In this document: piece by piece, positions 39,060-51,600 of the stretch | Numbering within the stretch: the first letter of the stretch is position 1 | How the letters are laid out: every line of letters begins with the position of its first letter | NCBI RefSeq assembly: GCF_023343835.1 | Contig: NC_064437.1 | Span: 24,403,001-24,467,000 of the forward strand | Direction of reading: 5' to 3' | Length of the DNA: 64,000 nucleotides | Source of the DNA: Lagopus muta | Lineage: Eukaryota; Chordata; Aves; Galliformes; Phasianidae | Notes under the pieces: model-generated | The model's input: the letters and a program-made list of their open reading frames with translations, nothing else | What the model was told of the DNA's origin: nothing | Database searches by the model: none | Translations under genes and position numbers: made by a program

Positions 39060-40145
39060 GGAGGTATCTACCTTCCTTTCTAATAGCTGGTGGCATGCAT
39101 CAAAGATACTCACAAATAACAGGAGCTTCAAGCAGCCCAAATACATATATGTTCTGAGTATTATTTCCTCCTACAAGCTCAGACATGCATTTTCACCTCT
39201 GTGTTCACATACAGCACTCTGTCAGTAGTGCAGCAGTATTTCAGCTTGGCTGATCTACTCCATACCCTCTCATCAACTCAACAGTCCACTGGAAAGATCC
39301 CTTCTTCCTTCAAATTTTACAGTTTAGCAAACACATCTATGATGAAAGTAAAGTATACTTCAATCCAGCATTACGGGAGAGGGCACATATCCTGATGTAC
39401 AGATTTATAATATCAGCAGGCTTCCTTCTTTCAAGGAGAGGACCTGTAGGGAGCAACAGACAGACTTCTATGGAGAAAGGACCAAAGTAGTGTAAGAAAG
39501 AAGGGTGAACTGGGAAAGAGAGCAACAGTAACAGTAAAGACAGCAGCATCACTTAAGTTGAGAACTTTGCTGAGAGAGCTGCAACAAACCATTCCTGTCC
39601 AGGCAGACAGGCAGAATTACTCAGTGCTATATTCACCAGGTAGGAGATACTGTACATACATTGCCAGACTACCAGGCACTCATATGGAACAAACCTGTCC
39701 AAGTTACACATTGTTTACAAGGTTGGAAGTCAAGAAAACTCCAATGGTTCATGTTATACTTTGCACTCAATGTCTGGTGGCAAATACACACGTGCAGTCA
39801 GTATTTTTGTACTGGTAATGATTTCACCCTGAAGTAATTCACGTATTAGGGATAGGATGCCTGACAACTTAAGTCTGTCTGAAGGATGAGCACAGGGAGC
39901 AGAGACAGCATCTCTTCAGAAGGCTGTTATAAGGCTGCTGTTTTAAAGAATTTGTTTCCTTGTTACTTACAAAATAATGTTAATAATTAAATGCATTTGA
40001 AACTAGTAAGCAGAAAGTCCATTAGCCTAAGCTGTACAGTGCAATTTTGCTATGAGCTTTATGTAGCATATGAATTATGAATAAATATGTAGCATAGAAT
40101 TGAAAAATACCAGTATATGAAATAGTGGAAGCTATGCTAAGGCAC
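39060..40145. other. Non-coding stretch
   Basis: Nothing recognised apart from ordinary AT-rich sequence. Confidence 0.5.
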
Positions 40146-40149
40146 ATGG

Positions 40150-40735
40150 AAGACAGGGAGGTGATTGGGGATAACCAGTGAGGCTGCACAAAGAGTAAAT
40201 GTCCCTCTGCTCCCCACTGGCGAGGCTTCACCTTGAGTGCTGCATCCTGATGTGAAGTCCTCAGTATGGGAGAGATGTGGACCAGCTGGAGCACATCCAG
40301 AGAAGGGCCAAAAATGACCCAAGGGATGGAATACCTCCCTGTGAGGACAGACTGAGAGCTGGGGCTGTTCAGCACGGAGAGGAAAAAGCTTCAGAGAAAC
40401 TTGAGAGCAGCCTGTCAGCATCTACAGGGGCTGTAAGAAAGATGGGACAGACTCTTTAGCAGGGTCTGCTGTGATGGGAGAAGGGGAAATGGTTTCAAAC
40501 TAAAAGAGAGGAGATTTTGATTGCATATAAGGAGGAAGTTTATTACAATAAGAGCAGTGAGGTGGCACAGGATTCCTAGAGAGCTGTGGGTGCCATCCCT
40601 GCAAACATAAAGGTCAGGCTGGAGGGGCTCTGAGCACTGACAGAGCTGTGGGTGTCCCTGCTCAGTGCAGGGCAGTAGGACCAGGTGGCCTTTAAGGATC
40701 CCTTTCAACTTGAAAGATTCTATGACTCTACTACA
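40150..40735 (+). mobile_element. CR1 3' fragment (about 585 bases)
   Basis: Reads gaccagctggagcacatcca, ggatggaatacctccctgtg, aggaaatggtttcaaac-like sequence, actgacagagctgtgggtgt, ccctgctcagtgcagggcag, then gaaagattctatgactct at the 3' end. Its reverse-transcriptase part is broken. Confidence 0.93.
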
Positions 40736-40739
40736 GTAT

Positions 40740-41610
40740 ATGTGGAAAAAAAATCAAACTATGAATATAAACAGTGTCATGCCAAGCTGAGCAGCAGTTA
40801 CTAATAGCCTGTTTTGACGAGCAGGCCATAGGGAAGGCTACATAGGTCTCATTCCACTAAGTCTAACCTGTCCAGTTTCTTCTCAAGCTTCACAATACAT
40901 TTGTCTCTTAAATTGCTTATTTTAAAAGACTACTATGAAACTTAAGAGTTCTGCAAGTTTGATTTAGGCCTTGGCAGAAGGTTATAGGCATTTAGACAGA
41001 TGTACTGCTAAAAGAAACAAGCAAAAAAGAAGATTTTTTGAATGTCACTGCCCTCTTGAGGGAAATTGAGTTGTAGTGCCTTAACAAAGCCATTCTTCCT
41101 GCACTGCTATTCAGGTCACACCAGAACTCCCCCCCACTGCCTTACTGTATGGTTCAAGATGAGTATTAGCTCCTGAAAGGCAGCAGGTAGCTTCACAGCT
41201 GGGAATCACTTATCTCTGGCTAAAGCATAGCTTTGGTTATGTTTTGCTTATAGGTATTTTGGGGACAACTAGACAAGCCCCTCTGAAGCCACAAGAACCT
41301 ACTGGAAATCCATAAACTTGTCCCTGGAAACCAGTAGTTTTGTTTCTCCATGAATTGTAGCCTTTTATTTTACCCAACAGATGTTGTCAGAAAACCTCTG
41401 AGAGCAAGAACCAGAACCTAGCAGTTACTTTGCCCTGCACGTTTCTAATCTCTGAGCTATACAGGCTTATTCACAGCCTAGCACAGCATTGATTTTCAAC
41501 CTTTTGGCTTGCCTGGGCTGCAGTGAGTGAAGAGGATTTGTCTCAGGCTCTGTGTACAGCCTTGAATCCTCTCTTCTTTAAGAGAGGAAAACTCTAGTAG
41601 TACACATTCC
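40740..41610. other. Stretch between a CR1 copy and the presumed NUF2 3' end
   Basis: Nothing recognised. It may be extended NUF2 3' UTR if the AATAAA complement at 41364-41369 is used. Confidence 0.4.
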
Positions 41611-41611
41611 T

Positions 41612-42492
41612 ACAAATGTACAGAACAAGTTTTATTTTCCAATTGGAACACTTGACAGAGGAAGTTGAGAGAGTGGGGAGGAGAAGAAGCATAACATAGC
41701 AATAGGATTAAATATCCTTATATCAGCTATTTTAAAAATTGACAGTACTTGAAACAATTGAAAAGCATTCTCAAAACACTGTGGCAAACTAAGTGCCATC
41801 ACAAGTTAAGCTACAGATATTCCTTTGGTTTGGGGTTTGTCTGTTTTTTGTGTTTTTTTTTTGTTTTTTTTTGTTTTTTTAAAGGACTGAACACCCAAAC
41901 ATGGACTTGAATTAACATATGTGAGGATCCAATACCACCAAGAGCAGAAACAAGTTCTAGCATCTAGTTAACACAACTGTACCTCTGAAGATACACCCTT
42001 AAGGGTTCACCAGACACCAACATTCACAACCAGGAAAATTGGTATTTAGATGGAAGCTCTATCGGGATTTAATTCTAATTCAGTCACGGTAGTAGAATAT
42101 CAGCTATTACTGCCTTATCTTGAACACTTTGTCCACTCAGGCTGGCCCAAAGTGCCAGGTCATTCAAGATTAACATTGCCAAGATAGTTTCTTTCTAGAA
42201 AAAGTAGAATTTTGTCTTAAACAATTTGATGTTGGCAAGACTGACTTACATTATTACTGCTAAAATCAGGTACTGGCCAAACCGGCCAAATCAGACAGGC
42301 TAAACTGAGCATTTTCTTACCCCCAATAGCAAGCTATATACACCATGATCTGTCTAGAAAGTTAAATATGTTCTGTCATGGCTTTTGACAAAGCTGTTTT
42401 TTGCCTGGAATAACTCTCCATCTCACACAAAGCACAAGTTGCTGAGTTCAGATATGAAGATAAACAGAAGAGGAATACAAGTGAAGGCAGGT
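41612..42492 (-). other. NUF2: Probable NUF2 3' untranslated region
   Basis: This stretch follows the NUF2 stop codon on the minus strand. An AATAAA (plus-strand tttatt) sits at 41631-41636; a variant ATTAAA at 42068-42073 and another AATAAA at 41364-41369 are alternatives, so the cleavage site is uncertain. A run of T7-T10 blocks separated by single G (41843-41880, A-rich in the transcript) lies inside. Confidence 0.5.
41843..41880. repeat. T-rich simple repeat, T(7-10)G
   Basis: Four T runs of 6 to 10 bases separated by single G, in the presumed NUF2 3' UTR. Likely length-variable. Confidence 0.85.
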
Positions 42493-42642
42493 CTAAGAAC
42501 TACTTCCAGGACTCTGAACTCTAAGCAGTCCCTTCTGCAGTTCAGCAATCTTATCTTCTCTTGAGGCTGCATAATTCTTTGCTGTCTTTATGAGAGAATC
42601 GTGACGCTTCTCCAATCCAGCCTTCAGGTTTTGGTATATCTC
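42493..42642 (-). CDS. NUF2: NUF2 coding exon 13 (terminal)
   Basis: Residues 421-469 and TAG. The coiled coil continues ([20 protein letters not shown]), then the chain ends in a Pro/Ser tail, RVQSPGSSS, that does not resemble the mammalian end. Confidence 0.9.
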   Translation of the reverse strand, partial: EIYQNLKAGLEKRHDSLIKTAKNYAASREDKIAELQKGLLRVQSPGSSS

Positions 42643-45600
42643 CTATGAAGGTAAATGAAACAAAAAACCACACACAACTCCATCAGAAAAGTTAAACCCT
42701 TATAAAGCATAAAGCATAAGCGAGAGAGGTCTCATGCAATTTCAAACTTATTGCTTCCTTGGTATATAGAATACAGGAAAGTTACAGAACCTCCTAAGAC
42801 CAAGAGCAGCCACAAGCAAAATCCCAGTATTACCATCTGTTGTATGGCTCTGGTGCTCACAACACTAAGGTTGTCAAACAGCAGCACAATATTCACACTG
42901 GTGCAGATTAACACAAAATGGAGCAGTATCACCAAAGACCTCTGCCCTGCAGAGAAGGACCTGGGGGTGATGGATGGATGAAAAGCTTAACCTGAGCCAG
43001 CAGTGCGCTCTTGCAGCTTGGAAAGCAAATGGTATCCTGGGTTCCCTCAGAAGAAGGGAGGCCAGCAGGGACAGGGAGGTGATTGGCCCTCTCTACTCTG
43101 CTCTTGCAAGGCCCCATCTGGAGTACTGTGTCCAGGTGTGGAGCCCCAGTACAAGACAGAGAGCTGTTGGGGAGGGTCCAGAGGAGGCCACAAAGATGAT
43201 CAGGGGACTGGAGCAGCTCCCCTACAAAGACAGGCTGAGGGAGCTGGGCTTGTTCAGCCTGGAGAAAAGAAGGCTGCGGGGTGACCTCATTGCAGCCTTT
43301 CAGTACCTAAAGGGAGCCTAGAAACAAGGAGAGTCAACTCTTTGAAAGGGTAGATAACTGCAGGACAAGGGGAAATGGTTTTAAGTTGAGGGAGGGGAGA
43401 TTTAGGTTGGATGTCAGGGGGAAGTTCTTTACAGAGAGAGTGGTGAGGTGCTGGAACAGCTGCCCAGAGAGGCTGTGGATGCCCCGTCCCTGGGGGTGTT
43501 CAAGGCCAGATTGGATGGGGCCCTGGGCAGCCTGGTCTAGTATGAAATGGGGAGGTTGGTGGCCCTGCATGTGGCAGGGGGGTGGAAGATTCATGATCCT
43601 TGAGGTCCCTTCCAACCCTGTGATTCTGTGACCTCTGTCCCTGCGACTACTATAGCTGTCCTTCCAGCACAGACAGTACTTCAGCACCAAACAAATAGAA
43701 GATGCTACAGGCTGACTGCAATCCCTTACTACTAACCCACCAGGATTTCTGCCTTTCTAGAACTGACCTGGACAATCCTCCTCCTGAAACTGTAGGAAGA
43801 ACGGGTTTGCAACATGGCAAATGTTCCTTTATTTGAGGAAGACTGTCAAGAGGTTACAGCATTGCTTGTCACTACAGCATGAAGGTAAGGCCTCAAGGAA
43901 TAGGTCCCAATGGCCCAACAAAATGAATAAAATCAGACTGCTTAGAGCTAGAAGGTTTGTGATACAGAAATGGACGTCACTGAAACTAGGATAGTATCTG
44001 CTACAGATACACATGAAAAGACAAGTTCAGTTTCATCTCTCAAAATACTGGGCCATCATATCATTCCAGAATCATTTCCCAGGTTTGCAAAGCCCATTTC
44101 TTCCACACATCACATACAGCATGCAGACACATTGCAAACAAATCCTAGCATCACAGCAGAATCATAAGCTAGTGCTCTGTGTCTCACTATCCACTCCAAC
44201 CAACACCTACTCAGCTTACTTGTTTTTAAGGCTGATAAGAATTATTTCATCTGCACAGACCAAGCTGAATATCAATTTCCAGACTACCAAACAGATTTCC
44301 TTTAGAAGATAAACAAATAAATAAACCCTACACAACTCACTTTAGCTTTCGTTTCTTCTTTTTCAGCATTCTCATTCAGTTGCTGGATTTTGAACCTTGT
44401 CTGCTGGATTTCCTTGTGAATTGCTGTCACTTTATCATATACAGCACCCCTCTTTTCCTGAACTCTGTTAAAATATCTAAAGGAGGGAGAAAAAAAAAAA
44501 AAATTAGTACTGAACCACTCAGCCAATTCCAGATTAAGCTTAACCCCCCCCCCCCCCCCCCCAAACTTGTATTTAATTAGCATGCCAAGTGCAGTTTCTA
44601 GAGACAATACTGTAAAGAGTTTACTTGCTCTGAAAGTACAATTAGGAAATGTGGATATTTGTCTAATCCTTCATCTGGAATAGTATAGATACGAAAAACA
44701 GAATTCAAAATGAAGTTACAGAGATCCACTGAAGACCCTCAGTTGCTGTCAATCAAAAACTGCTATTACTCCAATAGAACTGACTCAGCTGAAGCCTGCA
44801 GATAGCTGGACACTCCATCTTTGAGCCTTTGTAGAACAGATGTAGAGAGCCTGGGCTGAAGGCCAGCACAGGCTTAGGACCCAACCTAGGAGTCTGAAAG
44901 CAACACAGTTGCATTTGGTGTTTCAGCACAATTGAAAGTCACATTCTCCTCAGCCTCAGATCCCCATATTCCATCCATCTGTGAACATTATTTCCAAATT
45001 CTTCCAAGCTTGCAGGTGAATTTAGCTAGCTCCAGCTGTAAGCTGCCATGTAATCAGCAGTGTTACTGTGGGAACAGGAGATCTGCAGAAAACACTTAAC
45101 ACTTTATACTATTTGCACAATAATTACATTTGGAACCGTAGCAGCTGCTTTCTCTGAAGATTGGGCTGAAATCATTCAAACTCACTGAAAGCATATTTAT
45201 ATCTTTCTACCTCAAGGGAACAGTGAGGACACATTTTCTTACCCACCAGTGAAAACTTGTTTCCAAATCAAGGCAACCTCCCTTTCTCTCCTTCTTATCA
45301 AAGCATCTAATTTAAATACTCAAGGGAAATATCTAACATTAGAAACAGATAAATTGGCAGCAACATTTAGTACAGAGGAGCATTAGGCTATTATTTTCAT
45401 TCTTTAATTAAAAGCTGCTTTTCCTTCCAATCTCCCTTTAGCTGATAGTGCCCTACATGAAAAGCAGAGGCCTAGGAATCTTGCTGCCTTTCTGCATGAT
45501 GGTGACTTAGACTCCACTCTCACTGATTTGGAGAAAGAAAGAAAGCTTTATTCCACCTTTTTTAAGCAACCTCAGCCAGTAATTTTCCACATCCCTTTTG

Positions 45601-48600
45601 CTATTAGTGTACAAAAGCATTATATAACAAGCTTTCTTTACCACAGTTCAGTACAGTGAACATCAGGGAAGCCATGACCTTACAACACCACACTCTGCTA
45701 CTGCAGAAGTGACTGCTGTGTGTAAACACTGCTCTGCAACTTGCCTTTAGCATACAGTAGAAAGAGAGATGGGCTAAGAGGCTTTGATCAAATGACACTT
45801 TTCCTTTTGTTTTAGAAGCATCATGTCAGGATAATGCTCCTCTGAGATACGAGCCCCATTTCCCCATGGGTCTTGAACATCTTTGATAATGAGCAAAAGT
45901 GGCAAGGGAAATTATGAAAAATTCATGAAAGGCAAATGGGGCTTTGTTGAAGTCTGATAAGTTAGGAAATTATCCCAATGTGACATTCTCTTTAAGAAGA
46001 TAAAAGAATCAAGAATAAGCATTATAAATTAAATTAGCGATCCAATAAAAGAATTGCTGTCAAGTCACATTGCAATTATTGATTTGAGACCCCAACTCCC
46101 TGCCTGCAGCACTACTGGTCTTCATACCAAGCTATCCCACATCACTCATTTTCCTCTTAGCGCTAAGCTACATGTTTGTACCAGGCGTGAACGTTGGTAG
46201 CACATAACGAAGACATAGAGCAGCAGCAAGCAGAAACATCAACTCATCCTTACTCAAATACAGTGTGCTTATATTGCTCAACATCTTCACGCTTCTTTTT
46301 TATCCTTATTTCAGCTGTAGACAGCCTCTCATGTTTTGCAGTGACCAGTCTCTTCAGGGACATTTCATCCGTCTTCCCTTTCTTCAGCTCGATTTGAGCA
46401 CTCTCCAGCTGGTCTTCCAGATTTCTGACCTGCAGTATGTAAAAAGCATTGAAATAAACCAAAGTGGGGGATATAAGCAGAATGATAAACCATATTATGA
46501 TAATGATAAACCATTATATACCAATTATAACCAATTATATAATGATAAACCATGTTAGAAGTTCCCTAAGATTAGAACAGTCTTCCTGCTTTTTAACGAT
46601 TTGATAGCTGACCAGCTTTCCTTACTATCTCCCAGTTTATCTAATTAGAAATACATCAGAATGAGCAAATTACTATTTGTATCATTTTTAGAAGCTACTG
46701 TGAGCTCTGCTGTAGCTCTTAGGCTATGGTTTTATGAAAATGTCATACAAATAACTTAAAAGACTATGCTGTTTTTTCCCTAAATGCTCTTAACAACTCT
46801 ATTCTCAGTTTAGTAGTAACTAGCAAGGTACTTTGTGACAAGCACTTCACCAGCAGAAGCTTAGCATAGTACATCAATAAACTAAAACCTTGAGAGATAA
46901 AGTAATCTTGAAGTAACAGTTTATTTGCTCTAGTTTCAGCTCTATATGCAGAAGAGAACATCTCACTTCCATTCTTCTTCCATCATTTCCTTCTATCAAC
47001 CCCCAGATAACAATTTTAGGTCAGGTATCTATGGCAACAAAGCTTGTGACTATTAAAAGTGGCCAAAAGGACATTAGTGGTACCCAGCAAAGCAGCAGCT
47101 ATGTTTTACTGATGTTTCCATAATGAGGTTTTAAAGTGATCCAAATTCTTTCTTTTGTGAGCAGACAGGAGAAGAGAGCAGATGTTTACTAATGACTCGA
47201 CTCAGACTGACATTAAAAGTTCTCCCTAACCAAGTTTAACTTAGGTAATACAAACCTCTGCTAATACACTGGCCAGTCTTTCCACATTTGCTGCCTGTCT
47301 TTCCATCTTCTTCTGATATAACTGCACCTCCAATTGGCACGATGGCAGAACTTCAACCAGGTCTCGATAGCCTTCGTATTTCTCAATAACCTCTTGCTTT
47401 AAAAAGAGAAAGTATTAATAGGGGAGTTCAGCAGTTACTGTCAACGTTGTACTGTGTATATTGACTTCTGCCCATTTCTTTCTTGCTAGTATTTGGACAA
47501 CCTGGTCTAGTGGAAGTTGTCCCTGCCTATGGCACAGGGGAGTGTGGAAATAGATGATCTTTAAGTATAAGTCACTCAAAAACCAGTTTAAAACAATGGA
47601 AGTTCAGTAAGATGCACTTTTAAAGTTTAAAATCTCCTCATGTGAAGGAAGGGAAAAGCAAATCTCACCTTGGATTTCTTGAGTTTCTTAACAGTCTCCT
47701 TCATTAGTTCCTTATAATTCTTCAATTCCTCTGGACTCTCCACAATTTTTGATTTCAGCTGCTCTTGTTCTTCTTTCAAAGTAGCCATTGTCACTTTAAG
47801 TTCATTCTAGTTACAAGGACAAGAGAACTTTTGGTCATTTAAGTTGCCAATTGCAAAGAGGAATTGTGAAGCACAGTTCACATGATCTCACGACCAGATA
47901 AATTCTTTTCTCCAAGTCATTCCTTCTTAGGAAGTCCTTTAAAAAAATTCCTGTGAACATCAACATTCTCAAAACAATTAACAGCCCACTCTGCTCCCTG
48001 AGCACACTCAGTGGTACAGCACTGAGTTGTAAGAACAGTATTTAACCCAGTGCTTCACAGAACACCTGCCAGCTAATACACGTGGTAAGCAGCTCTCTCC
48101 TTCAGAGCCCCTCACCTGGGGCAACTCAGGCAGTCACTGCAGGGTTTCCAAGTCAGCTGTGATGCTCACGTGGAAGAGCACCACACTTCCCATGGCATGA
48201 AAGTGAAGCAGTTCTTGAAAGATGAAAAAACACAACTAGTAACCACATGAACATTAACTAGCTCCGAGAATAATCTAACCTTACAGAGATTATCTATTCA
48301 TTGAATTAACAAGCTACAGCCTACACAGAGCTGTACTCACCAGTTTTCTGGTCCTCTCTGTAATATCTGACTTCTTTTGTGAAATCACTTCTTGCAATGC
48401 TGCCTAAGGGAGAAGAAAAAAGAAAAAACAAATTGAAATAAAATTGAAATAAACATCTCTACAGCTACTGCCTCCTTTGTCCTTCTATTAGACACGTATA
48501 TGAGATCTCACTGATTGTTTCTTCGGTGCACCAAGACTAGAATACAAAATTGCAGCCTAATTGCACTAACAGAAGGCCCTCCAACTATAGAAGTCAAGCC

Positions 48601-51600
48601 CACGGTCAACAGTATTCATGGCAGAAACTTGACTTAAAGTAACATCCAAAAAAAAAAAAAAACCTAACCACATTCTTTTTCTCTCTCTCCAACACAGCTG
48701 AAGAGGTCTATGAGGTCTTAAGGGCAAGCCTGCCATTGCTGGGCAGTTATCCCATCCTGTGATCGACCCTGCTGTTTTTGTTAGCCATTCTGTTGGGTGA
48801 CCTTCCTAAGGCCTCCTGTCACCTGCCATGGCTCATCTCCAGTTCTCATTCTTAAAATTCAGGAGCAAGAAAAAACAAGAACTTACAGGGAACAACAATA
48901 AGTGGATCTTCCAAGTCATAGCATTAACGTATTTCAAGAAGGAAGAACCAAATACATTTCTGTGTTCTCTAAATCTGATTTCATGTGTGTTTTACATTCC
49001 TTACAGGTAATGCTAGAGATTAGACAGGACTTAGTGTTGCAATAACCACTTATGATTTAAATCTGAACACCCTGCTTTCTTCTCTGTACGAGACAAGGAA
49101 CAAAATAAAAATCAACAGAAATAATGTTGATCAGAAGCCTTGGCACCAGTTCAGAGAAATACACAAAGAGATCATACTGTTTTCCGACGATAGTCATGGC
49201 TTAGAAGTTGCTCCAGTTCTTGAATGTCATCCGACAGTTGCTTGAACTCTGCTTGCTGTTCAACTGGAACAGTGCTAAGCAGAAAAAATAAAGACATTAG
49301 ACAGGTCCAGCATCACCATAATCAGGTGAGAGTACAACAAATGAAACAGTCTTTCTCCAAACGCTTTACAGCCAGCAACATCATGGATCAGGTCGAAACA
49401 GTCTCAAATTAATACAGCTTATTTCCCTGGGCTTATAAGCCTTCCTAGGCAAAACATCATCTAAAGAGCTATTTCAGAAATAAGCTGTACAGGTTAAAGT
49501 AGGACCATATATTTAATGATAGCACTAAATACAAATGGGCATGAAAGAATACTTCCACCAGTTTTGCTTGGAAGTACGAAACCTGCATATTGTGATGTGC
49601 CAGAGGAACAGTTCATATTGAGATACAACTATAGCTAGCTAGAGATCCTCCTGCCTTGCACATATCGAGAGCAGTTATCAGCAAAGAAGCTTTTGGTTTT
49701 GAAAGCAATCTTGGGAGCTAGCCATCTTTTTAGCCTATTACCTAAAAGCAAAACAAACTTAATGGGACAAAGGTGTAGGCAGTGCAACTAAGCTACCTAA
49801 AACAGAGAATAGGGCAAATCTGTCGAATAACTGAGGAATGCTGCTTCACCCATCCATTAAGTTAAAGATCAACTTCCTAGAGCTATATAAACAATAAAAG
49901 ACAGATGACTAAAAACAAACTATAACATCAAGTTCCTCTTTAGTCTCCCCAATATGCAAACCAGAGTATCTTCTCAAAGCAACTACACAGACCCAAAGCC
50001 ACACTGTTATTTCCTGCCAGCAGCCTTTCTAGCTTAATGCCATCAGAACTGCCTCTGTAACCAAGTGCAACACAAAGACATCTCTATACTTTCTGCTTTA
50101 TTTCCCACCGAGGCTAACCAGCAGCAAACTTAGACAAGTGCCAAAGGAGAAGTGAAGCCTGCTCAAATTAAAGGCTCCTAAAGGAGCAGAATTGGGCATA
50201 TAAATATTTTTTTCCTTATTATATATAATAATATATATATATATTTTCTTCTCTATAATACATGTGGGTGCATGTGGTGAGGGCTCAAAATGGAGGAGAA
50301 GCTAGTCAGATGAAAAAACAATAAATAAAAACAGGCTACAAATTCCACTCCCATTAACAAAGATTAATCAGTGTCTCGATTTATTACACCTACACACTTA
50401 GATTCTGCCACCTATAGCATTCTAGTCTCACAAAAAAAGAAATCATATTACTGAACACAGTCACATCTCTTATAGACTGAAAGGAATTTTATCTGCATCA
50501 GACAGAAAGATCCTGGGACCTTCAGTCCTCGTACTCACTTTAGCTTCTCCAGCTTCATTTCTAACTCCTGATTTGCTGTCTCCAGTTGTTGGTGTTTCTC
50601 CATAGCAGATTTCTGCAAGTTAAACATTCAGAACTTTTTGTTTCAGAGGAGTAGTTTCTCTTGAGTCCTATGAGGCCCCTGCTCATCATTTCACATGACA
50701 TGCACGATCTCTGAACTACTGAGATATTCAGAGAGAAACCACCTGCAGTTCTAGCTTCAAGCCAACAATCACTACATCTATATTTTCTCCAAACAATTGG
50801 AGGTGTCAAACCTTCACTTACAAGGCTGAACTACCAAATAAAACTGGGAAGAAAAAAAAAAAGCTGACAGCTAAAGTAGTAGCTCAGCCATGGTACCAAG
50901 CAGAAAACTTTACAATGTCAACAAGCCCAGCCACTCATTCTTCTGAACTGACATGTTTCCCTAAGGGCATTGCAAAGTTCTACATGGAGCCATTTACAGT
51001 AGTTGTATTTGATGTGTAATGTAGCTGTACAAGAATTTTTAGCAAATGGGTACCTGCTTGTATTACTTAGCTATATTTAAGATTCTCACATTATTTTAGG
51101 ACGCTGTTGAAAAAACACAACCTTTATGTTCCCAATTGTAGGTTAGCATTAAGTAACTTCAGTAAGAGTGTGGAAAAACAGCATCAGACTTACATAGCTC
51201 AGCTGCAACTCCAAGTAGGCCTCGCGTCGGCATTCTCTGAAATGCACAAAGTTGAGAATGCCGCTCAAGAAGCGAGCTGTCCTCTTTGCCTCTGAAATGG
51301 AAGTTACAAACCATCACTACTTCTGTCCCTGCACACACTGTAATTGCTTAGAGAAAACTGGGCAAAGCATAATTTGGAGGAGAGACAGAAATTGCAAGAG
51401 AGAATATGTATTAGCTCTTTCCCTGCTCACCTTGCAAAGATTTCACAGGCTGCAAGAAAAGCAACTATGAGCTTAATGCCAGATCTCAGCAATCCTATGC
51501 TATGTAACAAATTAAGAAAATGGCACCTAATAAAAAGATTAATAAAATACAGCCTCACTGTGTTATCCTACTAAAGGAGTAAGATGGAGAACCATCATTA

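Noticed and set aside
1-41600. Search for exons of PBX1, LMX1A, RXRG or RGS genes in the left part
   Set aside because: No translated segment resembles any of these proteins, so only a gene-desert interpretation is offered.
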